A DNA stretch of 64,000 nucleotides, from contig OZ244209.1 of NCBI GenBank assembly GCA_965216885.1, forward strand, positions 5,208,001-5,272,000, read 5' to 3'. Source of the DNA: CAYNJG01 sp965216885 (lineage in GTDB: Bacteria; Planctomycetota; Planctomycetia; Pirellulales; Pirellulaceae). The position numbers and the translations under genes are program-made. Below are positions 8,233 through 17,857 of the stretch, in pieces (within the stretch, counting starts at the first letter, position 1; every line of letters starts with the position of its first letter). The notes below the pieces were generated by a model that saw nothing but the letters and a program-made list of their open reading frames with translations, was not told the DNA's origin and did not search any database.

Positions 8233-9582
8233 CTATTCACCGCCGGAAGTGTACCGAGTCTCGGTCGAAGTCGAATCCATTTCTGACTCCGGGTCCACTT
8301 CCAGATCAGACGTTTCACTGAGGACCTGCCGGGCGGTTTGCAAGAACCCCGGTTGCTCGATCAGATTCAAGACTGCGTTGCTATTCAACAGTGTGCTAAT
8401 CGTATATTCGCTCGACCGCTTTCCCGTCATCAGCTCCACGAAATCGATATCTTTGCTTAGTTTTTGCACGGCCTCTTCCGTTTCTGGCTGCTCGCGCAAT
8501 TCCATGACCAGCGGATGCCGCAGGAGCCCTCGCACATCGTCGGGCCCTTTCAGGCCATCAACGGACCGGTGAATCTCCGTAACCACATTGAGCTCTGGAA
8601 ACCGTTCGAACAGATTGTTGCGTTCCGCCCACGGTCGCCACTGGCTCTGTTCGATCGCAGTCTCAAGTTGTGCAATTGCCGACGAATCCGCTCCGACTTC
8701 ACTGCCTCCCTCGGTCACGGGAAACATGGGCTGAAGTACGGCAAATCCATTCAGAAACAAGAGTACACAGACGGTCGCCTGAAACGCCCCCGCGCCAAGG
8801 CCCAGCCAGGAACTCAACGTTGATTTGTCCCCGGAACTACCGGCCACCGAGTCGACCAGCAACGCCGATATCAGATGAATACACAGGAAGATGAGCAAAC
8901 CCGCAGCACCAATCGCCAGCCCGCGGTTTAGCAGGCCGGTGGTCGAGAAATACTCGGCGAACAAGTGTTCAAATTCCACGCCCAACTGGGGTGCGAAATA
9001 GTACGCCGCAACAGCGCCGACCAGCGAAACGAAGAAACTGACAATCCCGCAGCAATATCCGAACAGCGCGCCCGCTGCAATCAGAGCAATCGCCGCCGCG
9101 CCAATGAGATCGTTTTGTTGGTATGCCTGCCAGCTGTTCCACGCCACGACCAGGGCACACACCGCAACAACCGAATTAAAATTCAACCAACTCGGTACCA
9201 GTCTGGGTTTGGAAAACGGGTCGCCTTGCTTTCCTAAAAATGACAGACCCGATGAGCGAGCATGACTGTTGTCGTCATTGACCAGGTAGGAGGGCCGATC
9301 GCCTTCGCAGTCCGCCTGTCTGTGGCCACTTGAGCTATCGGAACCCCACTTGCTGCCCCGCAGAACATTCGACACGCTCGGCATGTTCGAAGCGCTATTC
9401 GTATTCCAACGTCCAAACAACGCCAACACTCGGTCCTTAACGGAGTCGAGCATCTCGAAGTACGTTGCGTATTCGGGTTGGTCGCGAACGATTTGTATGT
9501 CTTCTTTAAGGCGACCTATTTCAGCCTTTAAAGAATCAACCGTGGAACCAATTCGATCGCTCAACTTTTCTTGCTCGCTCAT
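8233..9582 (-). CDS. CvpA-like membrane protein with N-terminal coiled coil
   Basis: A 449-residue protein. Residues 1-60 are a heptad-rich, probably coiled-coil segment, followed by a polar linker to about 130. Four to five hydrophobic segments follow between about 135 and 290, with an internal GYCCGIVSFFVSLVGAVAAYY block like the glycine-rich helices of CvpA (colicin V production) proteins. The C-terminal 150 residues are hydrophilic and look helical. CvpA proteins are inner-membrane proteins of poorly defined role in envelope homeostasis. The family call rests on topology and the glycine-rich helices and is moderate. Confidence 0.55.
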   Translation of the reverse strand: MSEQEKLSDRIGSTVDSLKAEIGRLKEDIQIVRDQPEYATYFEMLDSVKDRVLALFGRWNTNSASNMPSVSNVLRGSKWGSDSSSGHRQADCEGDRPSYLVNDDNSHARSSGLSFLGKQGDPFSKPRLVPSWLNFNSVVAVCALVVAWNSWQAYQQNDLIGAAAIALIAAGALFGYCCGIVSFFVSLVGAVAAYYFAPQLGVEFEHLFAEYFSTTGLLNRGLAIGAAGLLIFLCIHLISALLVDSVAGSSGDKSTLSSWLGLGAGAFQATVCVLLFLNGFAVLQPMFPVTEGGSEVGADSSAIAQLETAIEQSQWRPWAERNNLFERFPELNVVTEIHRSVDGLKGPDDVRGLLRHPLVMELREQPETEEAVQKLSKDIDFVELMTGKRSSEYTISTLLNSNAVLNLIEQPGFLQTARQVLSETSDLEVDPESEMDSTSTETRYTSGGE

Positions 9583-9964
9583 CTTACTCTGCTTGGTAAT
9601 CCAGACGTGTCTCGGTGTTGCAAGGCGATTTCGTGCCCGCCCTCAGCAGAAGGATAGTTCACTTCGAGTGCAAACTCGGGTGTCTCTCGAGTTCTCTTGA
9701 TGTCAACAACAGGATTGACACCCATTGCCAACGAACACCACGAGTATGTCGGCATCTTTCGGCGGCCAACCCTCACCAAACCGAGGGAACATCCTCATTC
9801 CGTTTGCGGTCGCGAGCGTCGTTTTCGTTCTGACATCTCACGAATCAAATCGCACAAATGCGCGGCTACGAGCCCTCGAACTGATTTTGGTTTCCTGGTT
9901 CGATGCCGTCGTGCGACAATGGTACGGACGAGTGGCACATAAGTATCCACCTGGAGATTCAGAG
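9583..9964. other. divergent intergenic region, no gene seen
   Basis: These 382 bases separate the minus-strand CvpA-like gene from the plus-strand membrane protein gene. An open frame runs through it from 9725, but it lacks a ribosome binding site and its residues do not look like a signal or membrane segment, so I treat it as non-coding upstream sequence. I see no clear promoter, hairpin or repeat. Confidence 0.4.
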
Positions 9965-10603
9965 ATGCCTGACAGTCCCTGCGATGACGTTTTGCCGATG
10001 GATCCCGGTGGCGTCAATGAGACGAATGAACTTCGCTTCAGTATTGCGTCGATGATGTGCGCGACAGGAACCGTCGCCGTTCTACTTACCTACCTGAAAC
10101 TCTTCGAACCCGATGAGTTCCTCATGGGATTGAAAGTCATCGGCACGGCAACTCTGCTCGGTGGCCTTTTGGGAATTCCCTACCGCCGGATCCCCGAAGC
10201 CACTTTTTGGTCACTATTGGGCGCCGCGACGGCGTTTCTCTGTGGGATTGGCCAACCGGTCGCACATCCCTCATTCCTCTGGGCATGGCCGCTGACGGGT
10301 GCGATCACAGCGACATCAGCAGTCATGTTGGATCGTCGGTCTCTTGCAACGCGGATGACAACCGGATCGATCATCGCGTTGTTGGTACTCGTTCTTGGCA
10401 CGTTGTTGATGAATGGTGATCCGTTGGCAGCCTGGCAGGAAATCGCCTGTGGTCCTTTGGCCGGAGCGATCATGGTCGGCGTCGTCTGGCTGCTGGAGGC
10501 GGTGCGCAACGGGAAAAGCTATTCCCGGGCGACGATGGTATTCGTGCTAACGCTTGGCGTTGTCGCGGGCAACGTTTTTGGAAGATGGGCGGGACTGCTT
10601 TAG
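9965..10603 (+). CDS. hypothetical multi-pass membrane protein
   Basis: A 212-residue protein with a 25-residue acidic N-terminal tail and about six hydrophobic segments between residues 30 and 210 (for example ASMMCATGTVAVLLTYL and GSIIALLVLVLGTLLM). No family motif is recognised. ATG 9965 is chosen over the upstream in-frame ATG 9725 because CTGGAG precedes it by about 10 bases and the protein then begins with an ordinary cytosolic tail. It converges with the SDR gene. Confidence 0.6.
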   Translation: MPDSPCDDVLPMDPGGVNETNELRFSIASMMCATGTVAVLLTYLKLFEPDEFLMGLKVIGTATLLGGLLGIPYRRIPEATFWSLLGAATAFLCGIGQPVAHPSFLWAWPLTGAITATSAVMLDRRSLATRMTTGSIIALLVLVLGTLLMNGDPLAAWQEIACGPLAGAIMVGVVWLLEAVRNGKSYSRATMVFVLTLGVVAGNVFGRWAGLL

Positions 10604-10659
10604 AGCCGCTTGTCGATGCGACTGCGGATGGGCTTTGCAGGAGCGGGACGCATGAGTCT

Positions 10660-11454
10660 CTAGGGCATTAAATACGGATCGGCAAAGGCACCGAGTCCGC
10701 CGAGTCCCCCGTCGACGGCAACATCCGTTGCCGTGATGAACGACGCATCATCGCTGGCAAGCCACAGCACGGCGCTGGCCACCTCTGCTGGCTCGCCAAT
10801 CCTTCCCAGCGGATGCCGATTGGCCAGCTCCTTCGCCCCGCCCTGTGCCTCAAGACTATCGACCACCAACGGCGTCTGAATGGCTCCCGGTGAAACCGAA
10901 ACGACTCTGACTCCTTCGCGTGCATATTCGACAGCCCACTGGCGAGCCTGCAAAATATTGGCAGCCTTCAGTGGACCATAAACCGGCACGCCTCTCGTCG
11001 TTCGGTGGCCCTGTTCGCTGGCGATGTTGATCACAACACCACTGCCCTGCCGCGCCATCTGACGTAGTGCCCCCGCCGCCATCCATGTATAGCCCGAGAA
11101 GTTGATCGCCAACATTTTCGCATAGAGTTCGTCATCGAGTTGATCCACCGACACATAGGACGCAGGTGGCTGAATTGCCGCGTTGTTGACCAGCACGTCC
11201 AGCCCACCGAAGCGTGTGATCGTCTCGGATACGACTCGTTGGCAATCTTCCTTTTGTGAAGTGTCGCATTTCATGAATACGGCTTCGGCAGGAATATTGT
11301 TGGCCAGATCTTCATTGATGTCGGCCACCACGACGGTCGCGCCGCTGGTGACGAATCCGTTGCAAATCGCCAGCCCAATCCCCTGCCCACCACCGGTGAC
11401 GACTACCACTCGATCATTGTTGATGTACTGAACAGCGGATTTTGGGCGTGACAT
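10660..11454 (-). CDS. short-chain dehydrogenase/reductase (SDR) family oxidoreductase
   Basis: A 264-residue classical SDR. The nucleotide-binding TGGGQGIG is at 20-27, NNAA at 90-93, and the catalytic set is S146, Y159 and K163 (YGPLK). The C-terminal DGGLGG block is typical of the family. D45 after the second strand (VVVADIN) suggests a preference for NAD(H). The substrate cannot be told from sequence. GGAG lies 6 bases before ATG 11454, which supports the start. Confidence 0.92.
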   Translation of the reverse strand: MSRPKSAVQYINNDRVVVVTGGGQGIGLAICNGFVTSGATVVVADINEDLANNIPAEAVFMKCDTSQKEDCQRVVSETITRFGGLDVLVNNAAIQPPASYVSVDQLDDELYAKMLAINFSGYTWMAAGALRQMARQGSGVVINIASEQGHRTTRGVPVYGPLKAANILQARQWAVEYAREGVRVVSVSPGAIQTPLVVDSLEAQGGAKELANRHPLGRIGEPAEVASAVLWLASDDASFITATDVAVDGGLGGLGAFADPYLMP

Positions 11455-11495
11455 GGAAACTCCGTTTGGATGTAGTTTGCAGAGGTTCCATTCTG

Positions 11496-12206
11496 TCAGA
11501 AGGCGACCTGCCCCGACAGATCGCTGGACGGTGTTTCCGCATTTCCAACCTCGCTGCCAGCCTGCCGACGGGTGGAACGATGGAGGTCATGCAGCACGTA
11601 CTTGTGATGCCGGTATTCAATCGAGCTCAAGAGATCCTGCAACACACGGAAGTAGGCTGCCGAGAAGATGGCAAACGAAACGCCCAACCAGACGACTCCT
11701 CCAATTAGTACCAGCGGCCAGGCGTTCACCAACAAGCGTTTACGTGCGCCAAGATCACCGGCGGCATGATTCGAGTACCACCAGCGGTCAAAGGCGTGTT
11801 CTTCGTCGTGAAGACTCGTAGCATCGCCATGGAATCCCATGGTAACCAAGGCGTTGGCGCCAATGGAAATGGGGATGACTTCGGCATTCACATACCAGAT
11901 CGCGGCATTCGTCGGCAACAGGATCAGCACCAGAAGGAGACAGACATCGCGAGTCACTCTGCGCAGAGCCAGACGTTCGATGTACTCACGTCGGCTGGAC
12001 CGCGTACCGTCGGACCGTCGACAGTTCGCTTCGATCTTGCGATGAATGGCGACCGGCAGGTTGCGCACGAGGATCGTTGCCGCTGCCGCGACCGCGAGCC
12101 CCTCAATGAGCAACAACGTAATCACCGCGCCGGGGCGAAGTGCGATCGCAACGATCGCCACGAACGCGAATATTGCTCCAACTGTGAACTGACGTTTGAA
12201 CGGCAT
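11496..12206 (-). CDS. hypothetical membrane protein
   Basis: A 236-residue protein with hydrophobic segments at about 8-25, 26-45, 88-105 and 165-185, separated by an arginine-rich stretch (about 50-80) and a polar loop (residues ~120-160). No family motif is recognised. The start at 12206 is preferred to the in-frame ATG at 12236 because AGGAAAACC directly precedes it. It lies between the SDR and sulfatase genes on the same strand with short gaps (41 and 39 bases), so the three may be cotranscribed. Confidence 0.6.
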   Translation of the reverse strand: MPFKRQFTVGAIFAFVAIVAIALRPGAVITLLLIEGLAVAAAATILVRNLPVAIHRKIEANCRRSDGTRSSRREYIERLALRRVTRDVCLLLVLILLPTNAAIWYVNAEVIPISIGANALVTMGFHGDATSLHDEEHAFDRWWYSNHAAGDLGARKRLLVNAWPLVLIGGVVWLGVSFAIFSAAYFRVLQDLLSSIEYRHHKYVLHDLHRSTRRQAGSEVGNAETPSSDLSGQVAF

Positions 12207-12245
12207 GGTTTTCCTCACACGTGAGTCGACGTCCATTCCACAATT

Positions 12246-13874
12246 CTACTCGGGAACTTTGTCAACCGTCCAATCTTTGTTACGGCGAACTCCGTAATAC
12301 GGATAGTAATCCCACATTACTTCCCCGTCGGTCTCGCGCGGATCCTTTGTCTCGACCAGGTAGGCCGTCAACTCGTCGCGGAGTTTTTCCAGCGTTTCGC
12401 GATAGGCGTCCTCGCTGGCAACGTTGTTGATCTGATCGGGGTCCTTCGACAAATCATAAAGCTCCTCGGCCGGATGCTTTGCAAAGGAAAGGTCGTAGAA
12501 TCGGCGGTATTGGTCCGGGTTGTCCATCAACAGGGATTTCGTGGGCGACGAGTCGACTTCACCGAATGGAATCGCCCGAGCGCACACGGATGCGTCCGGG
12601 TCGCCGGCAGGCCAACGCTCCGGTTCATAGTTGCGAATGTAGAGGTAATCGCTCGTGCGAATCGCACGACAGGGGTAGCCTTTCCCGCCACGGCGGCAGC
12701 CATCATGCCGCTCCATGGCGAAAAACGCTCGATCAAAGTTTTGCGAGGTCGACTCACCACGAAACTCCGGCAGTAAGCTACGGCCCGTCATTGTCGGATA
12801 CGACGAAAGACCGGCGACCGCCAGAAATGTGGCCGCGAAGTCGCTGAGATTTACCATAAGCGTTGACTCGCGACCGGGATTCCGAATGACCTCGGGCCAC
12901 CGCACGGCCAGGGGCACTCGCGTCCCTGCGTCGTAGAGACTGGCTTTGGCCCGTGGAAACGGCATCCCGTGGTCGCTGGTAACGACCACGATGGTGTTAT
13001 CCAGTTCACCCAACGCCTCCAACTGTGCGATCGCCTTGCCAACAACCGCATCGAAGTACTCAACCTCAACGTAGTAGTCCAGCAGATCGTTGCGGACCAC
13101 GGGGTGATCCGGAAAGTAGGCTGGCACGACTACCTTCGCGGGATCTTTTCCCGTCTTCGCGCCAACGCCAAGCTCGAATCCACGGTGTGACTCGTGCGTC
13201 CCCAGCCAGAAACAAAATGGCTTTCCGGCGGGACGTTGCTTGAGGAAGTCAGAGAAATTCCCGGCATAGTCCTTGTTGGAAATTGCCCGATGGGGCGGCG
13301 TTGTCTTGTTTGCAGCGAAGATCGGACCGGCCGGATTTTCCGTTCGGCCTCCGGGCTCCAGCCTCCCGGGAGACCACGCCTTCCCCGTTGAGCCGACAAA
13401 GTATCCGGCTTTAGCCAGCATCGAGGTATACGTAGCGAACTCGGCAGGCAACGTGCTGTGAATGTTTCCCGCTTCCTTGAGACGCCAAATATGTTGCCCC
13501 GTGAGAATAGCACTTCGTGAAGGACCGCACGTTGGCGCATCACAGAAAGCATGGCTGAACCGCAAGCCTTCACGCGCGATGCGATCGAAGGTGGGCGTCT
13601 TCACAACCGGATCGCCGTTGGCTCCCGCGTGTGCGTAACTCTGGTCGTCCGAAATGCAAAACAGAATATTCGGTCTGTCTTGCGCATGAGCGCGGACGCC
13701 GAACCAGGCCGGAACGAAAGCGGCAATAAGGAGAGCAAGTTTCAGAACCCGGAATCCCAATCCCGGAACACTCGCACTGGAGAATTCGCACTGCTGGCAA
13801 AGGCGTTTTGAAACGGGCTCCAGAATTGCGTGCCTTCCGTTTGGCGATAAATGGGGGGGCGTGGTTTGTTGCAT
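12246..13874 (-). CDS. secreted S1-family sulfatase (heparan N-sulfatase-like)
   Basis: Counted from ATG 13874 (542 residues), the sulfatase core starts with RPNILFCISDDQ (68-79; metal-binding D76 and D77) and carries the C116-G-P-S-R120 signature whose cysteine becomes formylglycine. Further landmarks are TGKAW, FWLGTHESHRGFE and a metal-site SDHGMPFPRAK. It hydrolyses sulfate esters or N-sulfate, probably on polysaccharides, in the periplasm. The first 40 residues are encoded by a 91-bp repeat and a signal peptide follows (FRVLKLALLIAAFVPAWFGV, 41-60), so the true start may be internal, for example TTG at 13760. No start has a convincing ribosome binding site. A SUMF1-fold gene lies divergently next to it. 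Confidence 0.88.
   Translation of the reverse strand: MQQTTPPHLSPNGRHAILEPVSKRLCQQCEFSSASVPGLGFRVLKLALLIAAFVPAWFGVRAHAQDRPNILFCISDDQSYAHAGANGDPVVKTPTFDRIAREGLRFSHAFCDAPTCGPSRSAILTGQHIWRLKEAGNIHSTLPAEFATYTSMLAKAGYFVGSTGKAWSPGRLEPGGRTENPAGPIFAANKTTPPHRAISNKDYAGNFSDFLKQRPAGKPFCFWLGTHESHRGFELGVGAKTGKDPAKVVVPAYFPDHPVVRNDLLDYYVEVEYFDAVVGKAIAQLEALGELDNTIVVVTSDHGMPFPRAKASLYDAGTRVPLAVRWPEVIRNPGRESTLMVNLSDFAATFLAVAGLSSYPTMTGRSLLPEFRGESTSQNFDRAFFAMERHDGCRRGGKGYPCRAIRTSDYLYIRNYEPERWPAGDPDASVCARAIPFGEVDSSPTKSLLMDNPDQYRRFYDLSFAKHPAEELYDLSKDPDQINNVASEDAYRETLEKLRDELTAYLVETKDPRETDGEVMWDYYPYYGVRRNKDWTVDKVPE
13733..13823. repeat. 91-bp dispersed repeat, copy B, overlapping the sulfatase 5' end
   Basis: This is the second copy of the repeat seen at 6566-6656, in the same orientation and of identical length, with conserved ends and a diverged middle. 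It lies within the 5' end of the minus-strand sulfatase frame and encodes its residues about 18-48, including the start of the signal peptide. Read in that frame, both copies give a LEPVSKR...SVPGLG peptide, but only this copy is joined to a gene. Confidence 0.6.
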
Positions 13875-14035
13875 GACGCTTGCTGCCTTTGCTCAGAAAA
13901 ATATCACCTGGAATAAATTGCCGAGATTCGCTAGTCTACGGGAAGGTCGTTCGACCGCTATTCAGCTGCACCGCAGGATGTCATCTCGACTTGGCGGGCT
14001 TATCTTATCATCGCGTAGGGAAATGGAGTGCACAC

Positions 14036-15646
14036 ATGAGGTCATTCGGCCTACTGATAGGGATCGTTTTAGTCCTGCATGCATGCAGTGACGAAGCCAG
14101 ATCCGACTTTTTTGGTACCGGTTCAAACCAATTCGAGATTGAGTTTGTAACGATAGGTAACCCCGGCAATCAGCCGGACAGAACTGGCATACCGAACCCG
14201 GCTGGGGGTGTGGATTACGTTTACAACATGGCAAAGTACGAAGTCAGTCGTCGCATGATTGACAAAGCCAATGCGGAAACGGAACTAAACCTGACCATGG
14301 CCCCGATGGCGTTTATGGATGGTGGCCCGCGTCCAGATATGGCGGTCACGGGCGTCAGTTGGAATGAAGCTGCCCGTTTTGTGAACTGGCTCAACACCAG
14401 CAAGGGCTATCCCGAAGCGTACAAATTCGCCGAGGAAGTTGGCAGCGAAAACTATGTCCCCAACACGAATATCCTGCTTTGGGAGCCCGCCGACCCTGGC
14501 TACAACGCGGACAATCCATTCCGCAACAGCCTTGCGCACTACGTGTTGCCGAATTCAGACGAATGGTACAAGGCCGCCTACTACGACCCCACCCGGTTCG
14601 ACGGAGAGGGTGGGTACTGGAACTATCCGACCGGTAGCAACGAGGTTCCGATATCCGTTTCCAGCGGAACGGAGCAGGGAACGGCCGTCCATTCGCAACG
14701 TCTTTCGCACGGCCCCGCCGACATTACACAGGCTGGCGGTCTCAGCCCCTATGGCATCATGGCCATGGGCGGCAATGCGTGGGAATGGGAGGAGACCGAA
14801 CTCGATCTGGTGAACGACAACCCCGATGGTATCCGCGGGGTGCGCGGCGGTCGATGGTTCAACTTTGGGACAACGTTGAACGTGTTCAACCGCGATGATG
14901 ACGATCCGCCCTGGCACAAGGAAAACGAAATCGGTTTCCGCATCGCCAGTATTCCCGTTCCAGAATCAGAAATCGACTTTGTCGTGACTCCGGGTACAGG
15001 ACTGTTTGAGGCCGGCGACGAGAGCTTTCTGACCGTAGACGAAATCGAAAACGGTTTTCGCATCCGTGCCAAGCAAGTCGGTAGCGACCTGCTGAGGTTG
15101 GACCCGTTCGAACTTGAATGGGAAACACAAACCGGTCAGTGGTATCGCATCGAATCAACGCTCGATCTGTTCACCACCAACTCGGACGGACTTACCGCCA
15201 GAGACGTTTTCGTAGATCCCGAAAGCGGATTCCTCTTTGGTTCCCGTGTCCTCACACCTGCCACGGAACCAGGAACCATTTCTTTCAACTGGGAATTTGA
15301 TGGACTGGAATCCGTCGATGACATGTTTGACGTCGAATGGGAAGTAACAGCCGTCCCCATGGACGCACCGATGAACGGCGATGCCAACGGCGACGGCGAT
15401 GTCGACTTCTTCGATTTCCTGACCGTCAGCCGCGAGTTTAACTCAACGGACTCGTCGTGGTATCGCGGTGACTTCAACTTCGATGGCCAAACGGATTTCG
15501 GAGACTTCCTGATCCTCAGCCGAAAGTTCGGCCAGTCCGCATCCTCGCAGGCCGCGGCAGTTCCGGAACCGACGTCGGCAACCATGGCGTCCATTTGTGT
15601 ACTCTGCCTTACGCTACTCGGCAGAAGACGACGGCGAGCCGGCTAG
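14036..15646 (+). CDS. secreted SUMF1-fold protein with dockerin-like repeats and PEP-CTERM signal
   Basis: A 536-residue exported protein. Residues 1-22 are a signal peptide. Residues ~30-310 form a formylglycine-generating-enzyme (SUMF1) fold, with YEVSRRMID, SWNEAARFVNWLN, LPNSDEWYKAAYYDP, GNAWEWEE and RGGRWFN in the usual order. This domain has no cysteine, so it cannot use the copper-binding cysteine pair of true FGEs. Near the end are two calcium-loop repeats (GDANGDGDVDFFDF and GDFNFDGQTDFGDF), then a PEP-CTERM signal (VPEPTSA, hydrophobic helix, RRRRRAG) for exosortase sorting. ATG 14036 is preceded by GGAG at 8 bases. Its stop overlaps the convergent hydrolase stop by 3 bases within CTAG. 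Confidence 0.82.
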   Translation: MRSFGLLIGIVLVLHACSDEARSDFFGTGSNQFEIEFVTIGNPGNQPDRTGIPNPAGGVDYVYNMAKYEVSRRMIDKANAETELNLTMAPMAFMDGGPRPDMAVTGVSWNEAARFVNWLNTSKGYPEAYKFAEEVGSENYVPNTNILLWEPADPGYNADNPFRNSLAHYVLPNSDEWYKAAYYDPTRFDGEGGYWNYPTGSNEVPISVSSGTEQGTAVHSQRLSHGPADITQAGGLSPYGIMAMGGNAWEWEETELDLVNDNPDGIRGVRGGRWFNFGTTLNVFNRDDDDPPWHKENEIGFRIASIPVPESEIDFVVTPGTGLFEAGDESFLTVDEIENGFRIRAKQVGSDLLRLDPFELEWETQTGQWYRIESTLDLFTTNSDGLTARDVFVDPESGFLFGSRVLTPATEPGTISFNWEFDGLESVDDMFDVEWEVTAVPMDAPMNGDANGDGDVDFFDFLTVSREFNSTDSSWYRGDFNFDGQTDFGDFLILSRKFGQSASSQAAAVPEPTSATMASICVLCLTLLGRRRRRAG

Positions 15647-17679
15647 TCACTCGTCGGTTTCAGTTGCCAGAACTCATCGAAGAAGTTCGCGTCCACCACC
15701 TTTCCCGGCCAAAGCGAATCGGGTGAAGTCTGGACGTTGATAACGGCCCAGTCCGGCAGCTTGGGAACCTGCCGGGCATTGTTGAGATACGCGAACTCAC
15801 GGTAGGTGAAGCTGCTATTGAGTACGACATAGCGTGCGGGATTCAGCGGGTTGGGATAGATCGCAATCAGCCCGTGATGCCCCGCATCGTACTTCTCGGA
15901 GTTCACCTCGACGGAATCCGGTGTCCAACGTACGGGCAACCTTTTAGCCACGCGTCCTATCAGACGATTGCTCCCGGGATCTCCCCACAGAATCAGGTTG
16001 GACGACGCGATATCTTCTTCCGTAATGTCGGTATCGTTCTTCACTCGCGCGTAACCACGAAAGTGCCGCCGCCAATGTTCAATGGCACGATCCAGTTCCG
16101 CCTCAGCCCAGTCACCAACCAACGCGTTGTTCGCTTTCCCCGTCGGTCGGACAAAGATAAAGGAGTCCATGAAGGCGTCGTCGATGGGGCCCTGTAGCCC
16201 GTGTTTCTTGGCAAGCCCGGCAGTTTCCCGGTCGCCCGCGTCCCAAACATCACCACGCTTCGTCAACGTCAATCGCAGCGAACGATCGGATTTTGCGCGC
16301 ACGACATCGCCGCCCTTCCCGTTGATGAATACCTTGACCGGTAGGTCCATCCGATGCGGCCACGCCCCCGAAGGAATCTCGACGGTCAGCTGCGCGACGT
16401 TTTGCGCCAGAATATGGATCGTCGGTTCCGCCGATTCGATGCGTGCGGAAACCCAGGCACGCTCCCAGTGCTCCTCCAACGCGTCGACGGTCATCCAGTG
16501 CATGCGGTTGTACTTCAACGTGTACGTAACGAAATCAATCTCCCTTGGAAGATAGTCACGTCCTCGCACTGCCAACCCGTCCATTCGCCGGGCCACTTCG
16601 GCTGCCGAGTCCGGATGATACTTGTGCCCCGTCTGTGGACCGATCACATGCACCAGGTCAACGTTCAACTCATCCAAAGCCGTCGCCATGATATCGGCGG
16701 CCTGTTTCTGTATGTCCACTTCACCGCTGTAGGCAACCGTCGGACAATGCATCAGATTTCTCGCCCACAAGTTGCAGTCGTACATCTGCCACAGCTTTTC
16801 TTCGTACCACGTCGGATTCAGTGTTTCCTTTTGAAAGAACTTCAGGAACTCGGGCGTCTCGGAAAAACCGGCACCGGGGTTCGCGGCGAACCAGCGGTCC
16901 GCATAGTGCACGGCAAACTGCCAACATGCAGCACCGCCCATGGAGAAGCCACGCACACTGATGCGATTGTCATCAATGTTATAGTTCGCCTTTACGTGCT
17001 CGATCGCCTCCAGCACATCGACTTCGCCTGCGAACTTGAAGGCATTGGAGTAACGCCCGTAGGGATGCAACACGATCGTGTCCGCAGGAGCGAAGACGCC
17101 CTTGTTCTTCAGACGCTGCGTGAGAAAAACATTCTCGCTCATGGTTTCACCGCGACCGTGAAACCAGACGTCCAGCCGGTAGCGTTTCTGCGGCGAATAG
17201 TCTTTCGGCAACACCAGACCATAGGGCTGCACCGAATGGTCAATCTTCGAACGATAGCCGCGGACGGCCAGGCCTGATTCCGGGTCGTCGATTGTCGAGA
17301 GATCGCCTTTGCCATCGAGTATCCGCTCGACTCGAGCTTCCGCCCGCTGGAGGTGCTGCATTGCGTCGTCGATTTCCCGGTCCTTGAAGAACTCCTGAAA
17401 TTCCAACGCGTCACTCACCGCTCGATAGAAGATCTCGACATCCGGTACGCGCTGGCGAGTTGAATCGTCTTCGGCATTCGCGATCTGCGTCAGTCGTTCC
17501 TTTAGTCGCGCCAATCCCGCGGCGAGTTCGTCCGCTTTGGCGACAGGAACTTCAATACCAAGGCGAGGAACTCGCCGAACGTTTGTCGGTACGTTGTCCC
17601 TGGGGCCATCCGCAAAAATCATCGAAGAAGTTAGCAGTGCTATCACAATCGTAGCGCATCGTAGTTGTCGCGAGTGCAT
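15643..17679 (-). CDS. secreted alpha/beta hydrolase (prolyl oligopeptidase-like)
   Basis: A 678-residue protein with a signal peptide (1-23), a helical N-terminal region (~45-125) and an alpha/beta hydrolase domain (~145-370). The nucleophile elbow is G245-F-S247-M-G-G, with WFHGRGE (172-178) as the probable oxyanion region and TGHKYHPDS supplying a likely catalytic histidine. The C-terminal 300 residues are a second beta-rich part containing LILWGDPGSNRLIGRVAKRL. It fits the planctomycete group annotated as prolyl oligopeptidase family peptidases. Peptidase or esterase activity cannot be told apart from sequence. Confidence 0.8.
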   Translation of the reverse strand: MHSRQLRCATIVIALLTSSMIFADGPRDNVPTNVRRVPRLGIEVPVAKADELAAGLARLKERLTQIANAEDDSTRQRVPDVEIFYRAVSDALEFQEFFKDREIDDAMQHLQRAEARVERILDGKGDLSTIDDPESGLAVRGYRSKIDHSVQPYGLVLPKDYSPQKRYRLDVWFHGRGETMSENVFLTQRLKNKGVFAPADTIVLHPYGRYSNAFKFAGEVDVLEAIEHVKANYNIDDNRISVRGFSMGGAACWQFAVHYADRWFAANPGAGFSETPEFLKFFQKETLNPTWYEEKLWQMYDCNLWARNLMHCPTVAYSGEVDIQKQAADIMATALDELNVDLVHVIGPQTGHKYHPDSAAEVARRMDGLAVRGRDYLPREIDFVTYTLKYNRMHWMTVDALEEHWERAWVSARIESAEPTIHILAQNVAQLTVEIPSGAWPHRMDLPVKVFINGKGGDVVRAKSDRSLRLTLTKRGDVWDAGDRETAGLAKKHGLQGPIDDAFMDSFIFVRPTGKANNALVGDWAEAELDRAIEHWRRHFRGYARVKNDTDITEEDIASSNLILWGDPGSNRLIGRVAKRLPVRWTPDSVEVNSEKYDAGHHGLIAIYPNPLNPARYVVLNSSFTYREFAYLNNARQVPKLPDWAVINVQTSPDSLWPGKVVDANFFDEFWQLKPTSD

Positions 17680-17857
17680 GCGGGTTTCCGGTTGTGTGAG
17701 GGTGTGGACAGAACGGGTGGATGGTGTTGGTGGTTGCAGTTGGGTGTGCTAGAAAAAGCGCTTGCTCATGGAATGAGATGCTAGCACATTTGTGTTGCAG
17801 AAAACGGTTCGCAGCGCGAACAAACGCAGCCACGCGCAGCCACGTATTGGCTCACGG

